NCBI RefSeq assembly: GCF_902806685.2
Contig: NC_048541.1
Location: forward strand, 16,626,662-16,690,661
Origin: Maniola hyperantus
Lineage: Eukaryota > Arthropoda > Insecta > Lepidoptera > Nymphalidae
Direction: 5' to 3'
DNA length: 64,000 nucleotides
Shown here in pieces: positions 12,701 to 24,700 of the stretch. Each line of letters begins with the position of its first letter. Positions within the stretch are counted from its first letter, which is position 1. A program made the translations under genes and the position numbers. The notes under the pieces are model-generated. The model searched no databases, was not told where the DNA came from, and was given only the letters and a program-made list of their open reading frames with translations.

Positions 12701-15700
12701 GCGGACGTCCTAACCACTAGGCTATCACAGCTTAAGATAATAATACGCAATCCATATTATAGATGGCAGTTTAATCTCCCAGTTCCCCCCACTCGATATC
12801 CTACTGGCCTTACATTGTCTCCTCCAGTCAATGCAAAAAGTTATAATGAGATGTAGGGCATCCAAGTAGTTCACGGCTACATATCTCTATACTATCCATT
12901 ATATAGATATTATACCTAAGCAGGGACATGTTATGTGACATCCGCGAAATGAGAGAACAGCATCGTTACACGAGCCAACATAATTCCAACCTAAAATCGA
13001 CGAGCAAATTTGACCCGACCCTTCTGTTGACACAATTTTTACTAACTAGGACATGACATAAGTTCGCGTAAAAATTATCACCACTATAGGTATCTTACAA
13101 ATCCAAAAACCGACATTCAAAAAGTGTAATTTATTACCTATTTTAAATAAATTATTTCATTTGATTTGACAATTTTATCAATGCGCAAGAAAGCAAGAGA
13201 CTTTGAAATTAATAAAAATAAATAAAAATATACATTATACAGTCGAATTGAGAGCCTGCCTTTCTTGAAGTCGCTTAGAGCTGGATTTTATGACGTATCA
13301 GGTCACAGGTCACACAAGGTTAGCGACTTGGCGTTGAATAGGTAGTGTTGTCAACTGACGTCCGACGGACGAGAGAGGAAAGGCAAGGGACAGAACACGG
13401 TGAACACACACCACTCATTCTAATTTTGTAAATGCGACAGTTTGGACGTTTGTTTTTCCTTCGCGCCACAACGGCTGGTGAGCTGAACCGATTTGACTGG
13501 AATGGAGACAGCCTTGGATATGAACATTATATTATATGCTAATTTTTTATCGCGTTGCCGCGCGATTTTTAAAAACAGTCTATAAGATGAAGTCGCAAGC
13601 ATCATCTAGTTAGTAGCAATCTAAATACATGAAAGGAAAAGGTGACTGACTGATCTATCAACGCACAGTTCAAACTACTGGACGGATCGGACTGAAATTT
13701 GGCATGCAGATTGCAGATACTTATTATGACGTAAGCATCAGCAAAGAAAGGATTTTTCAAAATTCAACGCCTAAGAGGGTGAAATAGGGGTTTGAAATTT
13801 GTGTACCTAGTCCACGCGGACGAAGTGGCGAGCATAAGCTAAAATCAAGGTTTTTTTATTCAAATAAGCTTTAAGAAAATGATTTCAAAAATCACTTTAA
13901 TGTACTACGTATCGGAATGCCCTCCTGCCCAGAAGAACCATCAAGAAACTAGGTTGGCGCGTGTAGTAGCTGCTTGAGAGCGTAATGTAGGAACTGAAGG
14001 AGTACACAAGAGCATCTCCAGAAGACAGAGATAATGGCGTGGAAAGGGCAGTCCGCGTCGCTCGTTATACAATGAGATGCCATTTGACCTTGGTCGCGAG
14101 ATTCGCTTTGTATCTCGCGTCGCAGCCTCGCATCGCCCGCAGTCCGTGCCTGAGAGGCCTTCAATATCATGTATACGTGGCAGAATCACGATTATGTGAA
14201 CTGTGAATTCAAATGGTCTTAGGTACGAGACAGAATTTAGTTTTGAGGCAATTGTATGAGGTGTGTCACAAATTTAAAATTTCTGACTAAATTTTTTCGG
14301 TCATTTAAGGATTTATAAAAAAAACTTGTTTTATTTCATAGTTAGTTTGTTCTTTATATAATAAATATGTAATACAAAACAGTAATGAAAGAAATGATAC
14401 AGTAGTTACAGGGGATTTCATGGCTAAGGCATAGAGAAAGCTATAATGATAGCCTAGTGGTTAGGACCTTCTAATTGGAGTTCGGAGGTTCGATCCCGGG
14501 CACGCACCTCTAACTTTTCGGAGTTAAATGCGTTTTAAGTAATGAAAGGAAACCTGCATACCTGAGAGTTCTCCATAATGTTCTCAAAGGTGTGTGAAGT
14601 CTACCAATGCGCACATGACTATGGCCAAAACCCTTCTCACTCTGAGAGGAGACCCGTGTTCTGTAGTGAGCCGGCGGCGATGGGTTGATCATGATGATGA
14701 TGGGGGTTTCATAAGGGGGGACTAAAACGAGGATTTTTAAAATGAAATGTTCTAGATAGAAGATACTAGTAACTAGGCACTTATGAGAAATAAAAAATTT
14801 ATTTCGGAAGCTTGAAATTTTTAGCACATTTTATTGTTCATAAAACGTTCTATAACGATTTTATGAGAAATATAAACTGCTCGCATGATTTTGTACAACT
14901 ATGCAACTGAGTAACACGCTGTTTCAACTCAACCACCCTGGCAATAAGAACCATAATAGTTTGAACTAGTGTGACACATTTACAGCCGTACAGAATTGTG
15001 TTTACAGTGCTGATATGTAATACCCATACATTATCATCAAACGACGCTAAACTGTACAATGTACAAAATGTAGACTATGCTGTAGCTGTTATTTAATATC
15101 TAGGAATTCCTTAAAGTGTCGCAGGGAGAATGCAAATGGAAAGTATTCAACATTTGCATTCTCCCATGTCTGCAGTCTGACCTATGGTTGTCAAACTTGG
15201 GTCCTCTTGCAATAAAACTTGCAGAAGCTTAGAACTTGTCAAAGAGGGTTGGAAAGCAGTATGTTAGGGTTTACTTTAAAACCTTGCGAATCTTTAGAAA
15301 CGTTATGCAGGTTTCCTCACGGTGTTTTTCTCCACCGTAAGCAAGTGATATTTAATTGTTGAACACGAAACATAAGTTCGCAAAGTCATGTGCGTTTGGG
15401 ATCGAACTCCGGACCTTTCTTTTACACATGCGTAAGTGTGAATGATGCCGCATAGGAACTCGACGGTGATCGCCACAACACGTGTGGTGTTTCTGGATTA
15501 CAGCCATTATGAGCACGTGCAAAACATAATTGCAGAAATAACCACGTCACCCTGGTTCTGACAGCGCGGGTTTAGCTACAGGACCAAACATAACTGAGGA
15601 GTATTTCTTCGTACCTACACATTAATTTGCAACTCATTATTTTATTCATCATCATCACCGCTTATATCAAAATTAAATTACAAGGAGATAATTCACATTT

Positions 15701-18700
15701 GTTCGATGAACATCATGATATTATGTAGAAGTGAAGCGGAAACTGTCGCGACATAACTTGAGTTGCTAACTACTTAGAAGCAAAGGTTGGGGGTTTCCGT
15801 GCCAACTGCCAACTGCCACGTTCGGCGACCTTGACCGAAGCAGGTTATCAGCTGACCATGTTACCTGTAGGACGTAGGTACATGTCGGGGTTTAGCAGTT
15901 AGCACGTATCGGCATCCGATGTCCGACGTCACCGACTGAAACTGACTTACGGTTTTACTGCTTGACCTTATATCGATGAACGATAACGGCGTTACAGCCG
16001 CTTCGCCCTCCTCCCAAACATATAGTTGACTTCCTAAACTTTTTTTAAATATTTTTAGCTAGTTAATATAAACTAAGATAGTAGACGTATTACGTATTAT
16101 AGCGGCGCTACGAGATACGATTATTGTGTTGCTGAAAATTTTCTGTACTTTTTTAAACTCAAATAGATTTCGTCACAAATACAATGATATGTTTCCTGAC
16201 AAAGACGTCTTAACTATTTCGTCAAATGATATTCTAGCAAAGGCCGTTAGCTTATGGGACAACTAGCTAACGCTCGCGACTTCGTCCGCGTGGACTACAT
16301 CCCTATTTTATCCCTTTACCTTTTGAGCTGTGCGTTGATTGATCAGTCAGTCAGTCAGTCAGCTTTTTCTTTTATATATTTAGATATCATATTATTGAGA
16401 ATCATGGATATTTAAATTAAGAAATATTTCTGTCAATGAAAAATCTTTTTGCATTTTTTTGAGATAATAACATTAGATATTACATTCTATCAATAGAGGT
16501 AGGTACTAGGTAGGGTAGATTATCATTAAAAGCCATGTGATAAGTGATAACAGATAAGTGATACTCGCACACGCGCTGTCCAGAACACGGCATAGCTAAT
16601 TACTGACTAACGGATAGCACTAACGATAATATTCATTACTGTGAGATAAAACGCCGAACTAATTGTTATTACGCAAAAAATATTATACCTACCTATATTA
16701 CAATTTGAAAAAGTTCATATTTTAGCAAAATAAAATATATCAATGTTTGTATATTATTTAAAAGTCCTTTTTGAAATAGGGGTTTGAAATTTGTGTAGTC
16801 CACACGGAGGAAGTCGCGAGCATAAGCTAGTTATGTAATATTATCGAAAGTGTGGGAGTTAAATAATAAATTAATGACCCTTCCCCTTCTAAAAACTCTT
16901 GAGATAATATACTGAGTTTAGAACTGGGAGAAGTTGACCAGTGACCACCTTAGCTACGTTCAAGGTCGATCTCAGACTTAGGTAGGCACCTAGATGCCTT
17001 CACATTAATTAACAAAGATTTCAACTAGGTACTATACCTATGTCTGTACTCTGTATAAGCGTAGTCAACCGCGTCGATAGGTAAGATGGCCGATGAATTA
17101 TATCTAATAATAAATCATTATTGTCATCTAGTCAGAACGATCAACAAATAAAATAAAAATAATTTCGATTCAAAATGAATGCCCTATATAATTACCTGAT
17201 AAATCTTCTATTATACAATAATGTAACACGTAGCTCGCATGTAATTGTATAATCATTATATATTTAGCATGTACCTATGTATCGTTAACGTACCTAGCTA
17301 ACTCTGCAATGCCCTAACGAGGCTTCATGTAACCATGAAAGCAAATCAGTACCCTTATTATAAATGTGAAAGTGTGTTTGTTTGTTAGTTTGTCCTTCAA
17401 TCACGTCGCAACAGTGCAACGGATTGGCGTGATTTTTTGCAAGGGTATAGATAAAGATCTGGAGAGTGACATACCTAGGCTACTTTGTATTCCGGAAAAT
17501 CAGAGTTCCCACGGGATTTTTATAAAACCTAATTCCACGCGAACGAAGTCGCTGGCATCAGCTAGTTAATAAATAAATCTAAATCTAAATCTAAAGAATT
17601 GTTCAGGGGTACACTCTACAGGCGCTAGGCGGCTCAGTAGACGCCAATCGACAGTTTTTATTATTATTTGTCCAATTAAGTGCCCGCATTCATACAATTT
17701 CCGTTCATTTGTATTCATAAAGGTCACATACGTTCAGCATATTTGAAGTAGGCGTCAGTTCTTCTGGTTCTGGTTCATGGGCGGCGGTAATCATTTAACA
17801 TCAGGTGACCCGGCTTCTCGTTTGCTCGCTATTCGTATTTAAAAAATGCGAAAGCTCTATCTAAATGTCTATCTAGACAGATAGACATTTAGAACTACCG
17901 CCGTTAAAACTAGCAGACGTCTGTCTGCTAGTTTTAACGGCCCATCTGTTCAACCGATTTTGACGAAATCTGGTACATAGACATAGGCTACGGAAAATCA
18001 AAGAACTCCCAAGGGGTTTTAAAAAAACTAAATCGACGCGGACGGAATCGCTGGCATCTTTTAGTAAAACAATAAGTCATACAAGATATATACCTATTCT
18101 GTAGTATCATCCCGTAATCTCATGCGATAGACATCTCCAAAGAGCAAAGCTAGATAAACAGACGTGCCTACGTATGACTACACGGTATAGCACAGAACAG
18201 CGAACAGTTGTAGGCAACAATGTAGGTGATAGGTAAATTGTTAGAGAACAAGGCCTACGCTGGAGGTGCACGAATCACGATACATAACAACAATACATAT
18301 GCATCAATCGACAATGCTGATGGTGTGGCTGGCAGCTGGCAGCTGGCAGCTGGTAGCGGGCAGCTGGCTACACAGTTGCACGACCAACTCTAGTTCCAAC
18401 AAACCAATAATACCTAATTCTGCATAACATATTTTAGATAGGTACCTTAGTTTAGTGAACTATTTTATTTATTTTTATTTTTATTTTTCATGTACCAAAA
18501 TTGTAGTTACAAAGTAATAATAAATTAAGTAACATTGGAAATGCTTATCTCTAAACAGAGATTTCTTCCAGCTTCCCATTCGAGGTTGTGAGTAAGGCTG
18601 TGACGTTGTAAATTTTGAACTACTAATTAGCGTTTCGCTTTTAATAAAAATCTATTTTGTTCAAAGTATGTTGGTGCCACCTAGCATCAAGGTGCAGAAC

Positions 18701-21700
18701 TACGCGTGGGTCGATGTTCAGAGTTCATTCGAGCCACAATAGATGGCGTTTGCTTCGTTGTCAATTGTCGTAAAAATAAAACAAAATAATTAAATAAAAC
18801 CATAATATCATTTGTTTATTGTTAAGTCATTAACAAAACGGTTCTTATAATATATCCTTAGGTTCCGCAAATATTCAAAAATGAATTGGCTTCATGATCA
18901 AACTAAATGAGAGCGGCCACACTCGGGTTGCGTCTGGCAACACCGATTGGTGAGATTCAGAATTTTTCTGGAGTCAACATGTGAAGACGAATTTTTTTCG
19001 TTCCAGGAAAATCTCACTCTTTTTCGCCCATGGCTTCGCCTGGGAAAATACAATAGTTATAAATTTAATCATCCTAACGTATTTCAATGTTTCATCAATT
19101 ATGGTGAGTGAAAAATCAAGTAATGTGGATTCGACAAAATGGCGGTTTGGTTAGAGAAAATCCTAATTTCATGATTTTCCCTTTCAGTTCCAGTTATTTT
19201 ACCTTCCCAAATAAATGAGGATAATGGGTTGTGGGGGACTCCTGAAAACCATTGGTGGCCAGGAGTTCAATAGGTGAGTTGTGTTTGATCGGGAAAATTC
19301 CACGTGTCGAAATTTTCACTCAGCACAAATTATAATCTTGTTTTTCTTTGTTGCAGGGTTTCCGTTTCCGTTTTCCGTTTGCGTTTCCGTTTTTTTTGCT
19401 TTCGTTTTCCGTATTTATTTCTTTTGCACATTCACGTTGGCAACTTAATTTCTATGGATAGGACTTGGTGAAAATCTTTGTAATGAAACATTTCGGTTGT
19501 GAAGAATCAAGTTAAATCGAGTTTTGGGAGCTTGGCCGATGCCGTCCAGCTACCTTGCAGTCTTCGCACCTACAAGTAAGCAAATGTTTGTATCCTGGAA
19601 CAGTTTAGTGAACCTTCTTAGTGTATGTGTACAGTAAGAACCCTGTCTTTACTACTGAGCTTTTATTTTGAAACAATTTTATGAATTTTACTGTGTCATT
19701 GTCTATTCCATGCCAATGGCATCTTAAATTTAAAACATAGATTTATGTACTATCTACCTAAGGCATTCTAATGTATCTAAATTAAGTCTTGGCATTAAGC
19801 TAGAATAACTAAGCATTATTAGCCATCCTTATGTATTAAGCGACCCCGGTAAAAGTTACATTAAAAACAATTTTGCCTAACATCTAGCAAATTTCATTTA
19901 TAACACCTCATATACATTACAAGGGAGTCGACGGCTAGCTTCTATTCTTTACTAGGTAGATAGATCAAGTAAGTAAATTATTTTTTTCCTCTAATCTTTG
20001 TAAGGTGGTAGATTATTCCGTATCCGGGTATATTTCCATTCCGCCCGATTTACCACCCTTACAAATGGCGCCCGAACAGGGACCACCGTAGGCCTAGACG
20101 CATTCTATCAGTCAGCTGAAGAATGATGCCAAGATGTTTCCACTCAAGTGTCTTAGACACCATGAAGTTTTTTTGTATATATTCTTTTTAGAAGTTAGGG
20201 TTGTGTAGTTAAGTATAATGTATAAAACCTTACACTGTTTTCAGTATATTTATTTTGTTAGACAATTTTCCTTGTTAGTAGTAGATGTGCGTTCACGTGT
20301 AACTTCTGTGTTTTTTTTGTTTGTTTGTTTCAGGCAAATTGTTAGTAGTTGTTGGATGACGCTGAGGGCAGCGTGGTTCAACCTGTTGAACCTTTTCGTA
20401 GGAGGGGAAGTATTGTGACGTTGTAAATTTTGAACTACTAATTAGCGTTTCGCTTTTAATAAAAATCTATTTTGTTCAAAGTATGTTGGTGCCACCTAGC
20501 ATCAAGGTGCAGAACTACGCGTGGGTCGATGTTCAGAGTTCATTCGAGCCACAATAGATGGCGTTTGCTTCGTTGTCAATTGTCGTAAAAATAAAACAAA
20601 ATAATTAAATAAAACCATAATATCATTTGTTTATTGTTAAGTCATTAACAAAACGGTTCTTATAATATATCCTTAGGTTCCGCAAATATTCAAAAATGAA
20701 TTGGCTTCATGATCAAACTAAATGAGAGCGGCCACACTCGGGTTGCGTCTGGCAACACCGATTGGTGAGATTCAGAATTTTTCTGGAGTCAACATGTGAA
20801 GACGAATTTTTTTCGTTCCAGGAAAATCTCACTCTTTTTCGCCCATGGCTTCGCCTGGGAAAATACAATAGTTATAAATTTAATCATCCTAACGTATTTC
20901 AATGTTTCATCAATTATGGTGAGTGAAAAATCAAGTAATGTGGATTCGACAAAATGGCGGTTTGGTTAGAGAAAATCCTAATTTCATGATTTTCCCTTTC
21001 AGTTCCAGTTATTTTACCTTCCCAAATAAATGAGGATAATGGGTTGTGGGGGACTCCTGAAAACCATTGGTGGCCAGGAGTTCAATAGGTGAGTTGTGTT
21101 TGATCGGGAAAATTCCACGTGTCGAAATTTTCACTCAGCACAAATTATAATCTTGTTTTTCTTTGTTGCAGGGTTTCCGTTTCCGTTTTCCGTTTGCGTT
21201 TCCGTTTTTTTTGCTTTCGTTTTCCGTATTTATTTCTTTTGCACATTCACGTTGGCAACTTAATTTCTATGGATAGGACTTGGTGAAAATCTTTGTAATG
21301 AAACATTTCGGTTGTGAAGAATCAAGTTAAATCGAGTTTTGGGAGCTTGGCCGATGCCGTCCAGCTACCTTGCAGTCTTCGCACCTACAAGTAAGCAAAT
21401 GTTTGTATCCTGGAACAGTTTAGTGAACCTTCTTAGTGTATGTGTACAGTAAGAACCCTGTCTTTACTACTGAGCTTTTATTTTGAAACAATTTTATGAA
21501 TTTTACTGTGTCATTGTCTATTCCATGCCAATGGCATCTTAAATTTAAAACATAGATTTATGTACTATCTACCTAAGGCATTCTAATGTATCTAAATTAA
21601 GTCTTGGCATTAAGCTAGAATAACTAAGCATTATTAGCCATCCTTATGTATTAAGCGACCCCGGTAAAAGTTACATTAAAAACAATTTTGCCTAACATCT

Positions 21701-24700
21701 AGCAAATTTCATTTATAACACCTCATATACATTACAAGGGAGTCGACGGCTAGCTTCTATTCTTTACTAGGTAGATAGATCAAGTAAGTAAATTATTTTT
21801 TTCCTCTAATCTTTGTAAGGTGGTAGATTATTCCGTATCCGGGTATATTTCCATTCCGCCCGATTTACCACCCTTACAAGGCGTATCAAGAAGTGGAATA
21901 GGTCTACGGTACTAGAATCTAATAAACTACATAAATATCTTATAATAAATACCCAAATCAACTTATATACAATAATAATACTTACTAATATAAATACATA
22001 TAATATATAAAATACTCTATTGTAATGATATTATACTATACTATATTGTGCGTCAATTTCCTGGTTACGTTGTTTATTGTTAATGCGAACCAGGTACCCA
22101 TGACATGCGACACAGGACTACCTATCTATAGTGTAGGTACCTACCTACTGTGGGTACCATCAGACAATTCAAAATTGAAAAAACTGTTTTGTTAAATAAA
22201 TATTTTTCATTTTTTTATTCATCTACAGTGGTATTGGTGGTATGAGAATTATTGTAATATTATGTATACCTAACAACAGTAGGGAACACCTTTTATGAAC
22301 AGTAGCAATCGTCATAGCAACTATGTAGGTATTCTTAATTGTTAATAACCAACTAATTAACAATTATTGGTAATTGATAAATATACAATTGAGAAGATCA
22401 ACACAGCCATATTAATTATTACTAACGATGAGACAGGGTACAAGAAAAGCAGAGCAGAACTAATAATTTAGACAACAAAAGATCTATAATGTTGCTTCTA
22501 GCTTCAAAGATTTTCCTGTTTCTCCAACATAATCATTTCTTTAGTAAATGTAGGTAGGTACCTACTACCATTGAGAATGGTATTCCTGATAAAGTTCAAA
22601 CTAATTCAAAGCTCAAATGAATTGAAACAAATTAACGGATAATGTACATTGTACAATGGCCCGTTGAATTGGTGTGGTGTGGTGTCTGGTGTGCCAACTG
22701 CCAAGTGGTCAGTGGTCGACGGTCGGACTCGGCGGTGCACGAGCACCGAGGGAGGCGGGGGTGCGGGAGTGCGGGGCGCAGTCTGACGTCACCTGTCGTA
22801 ATCGTTCCCATCGAGCCGAGCGCGCACGAGGGGCTCCGACGCCGCGCGCCGTCTCCGTCTCGCCGCCGCGCCGGGCGCAGCCAACCAGTTTCCGGCTGCA
22901 TCGCTTCTGCCTTCTAGTACGCGGCCGCCCCTGCCCGAGCTCGCCAGTCGCCAGTCGCCCGTCGCCCGCGAGCGCGCAGTTCCGTTAATAAAATAACATT
23001 TTATCGCGATCGAGGCCGCGGGCCGATGCGCAGTGAGACAGTGCCAGTGGCTGGGACCGGCGAGCAGCTCGCGCATGTCACGAGATAGGGTCCGCCGCGA
23101 CCTCGTTTCCCGCGGCCGTCGGCGCCAGGCGCTCCGGGCGGAGAGGACGCCCCGCAATCGATGAGAGTGACAGTCGCACATTGATCGAGTGAGTCCCGAT
23201 ACCTTCGCCGTGCACTTTCTAAACGACGCGTCGCTGCGTTCCGCGGAGAAATCTGTCGTAACGGCCGATCTATATTTGTCTGTTCGTGAGTGCATCTCGG
23301 GGGCCGCGCCGTCGCCGTCGCCGTCGCCCGACATACGGCAATTAGCAAATGACACAAAGAGAGCGGCCTCCGCGCGCCCCGCGTGCTGCCACCACGGTGG
23401 CGGTGGCACGGTCTTTGAACCGAGCTCCGTCGTTCGTTCGTTCGTTTGTTTACGACGATGAAGCGTCTACAATAATTATCAGTTTCGACGCTCTGGATGC
23501 GCTCGCAGAGAGCGCGGCGCGCGCCGGGCGAACATCATTCGCGACCCAACCAGAAAATTGTGTTTAAGTAGGTACCTGCCTCCCGTTAACGTTACCTTAC
23601 TACCTTAGTGAAAAGGAAATGTTTGTGTTAACGCTATAGTAGCGTGCAGCGACAACATGTTGTACGATTAGTAACAAACCGGTCGATTCACGTAAACAAC
23701 TTTAGCCCGAATCACTTGGAACGCTGAACCGGATTTTGATCCGGTTTGCGTCAACGGGCGCCGTACAAAGTAGTAGGTACCGACATTTGAACGGAGCTCT
23801 TGTCCACTTCCAGGTGGGATCCCAGCCAATGGTGATTGGATGACGATCTCGGCTCGCTCGCCGGACAAGCAGCCGTCGCCGCCCAAGCCGATCCACCTCG
23901 CCGAGCCGCTGCTGGCGTCGGTGCGCGTGTACCTGGCCCACGAGCCGCGCGCCAAGCGGCTCGCCGCGCCGCCCGCGCCGCAAGCCTGCCATGCCGACGT
24001 CGTGAGCTCGTCGGCGCGCGAGGAGGTGCGCGGCATCGACTTCTCGGCGCTCGCGCGCAATGACCTGAACAACAACGCGTCGCGCCGCCGCGCCATGCCG
24101 TCCGCCGCCGAGCTGCTGCAGCGGCAGCCGCTGCTGGCGCGCGCCAAGCCGCCGCCCGACGACTCGGACGCCGACGCGGACGCCGCGCCGCGCGCCGACT
24201 TCGTGGTGGAGATCCCGCCGGGCGCCGCGCGCGAGGAGCGCTACCCCAAGGAGGTGTGGAAGACCATCGTGGCCTTCGTGTTCCTGTTCCTGTGCGTGTG
24301 CGTCAACATGATGTCGCTGTCGCTGGTGCACGAGCGCCTGCCCGACCGCAACAGCACGGCGCCGCTGCCCGACGTCGTGCTGGACAACGTGGCGCCGCGC
24401 GACTGGGGGCTGGCCGTGTCCGAGTACCTCATCATGGCGTGCACCACCACGGCCATGCTGGTGGTGGTGTTCCACAAGCACCGCTTCATCGTGGCGCGCC
24501 GCGTGTTCTTCATCATCGGGCTGCTGTACCTGTACCGCTCGGCGACCATGTTCGTGACGGTGCTGCCCGTGTCCAGCACCACGTACTTCTGCAGCCCCAA
24601 GAGCAACGGCACCACGCCGCTGCTCATCGTGCGGCGCATGTTCTACCTCATCTCCGGCTTCGGGCTGTCCATCAACGGCAAGCACACGTACTGCGGCGAC

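Larger units (their letters stand above)
18599..21878 (+). mobile_element. Complete non-autonomous LTR retrotransposon (3.28 kb)
   Basis: Two direct LTRs of 1465 bases (18599-20063 and 20414-21878) begin TGTGACG and end TTACA (TG...CA). They flank only 350 internal bases. AGGC on both sides (18595-18598, 21879-21882) is a 4-base target duplication, typical of Ty3/gypsy-type integration. The internal region has a primer binding site and a purine tract but no gag, protease, RT or integrase, so it must be mobilised in trans. The LTRs look identical by eye, implying recent insertion. It sits in intron 3 of the KIAA0930 homologue, opposite in orientation. Confidence 0.95.

Noticed and set aside
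12663..12727. tRNA gene candidate
   Set aside because: Has A- and B-box words but belongs to a SINE with the usual body and (ATG)n tail; no clean cloverleaf.
22642..23567. Several overlapping ORFs of 90-206 codons in the GC-rich block
   Set aside because: Present on both strands and all phases, Arg/Ser/Pro-rich, no recognisable protein; better explained as promoter and 5' UTR.
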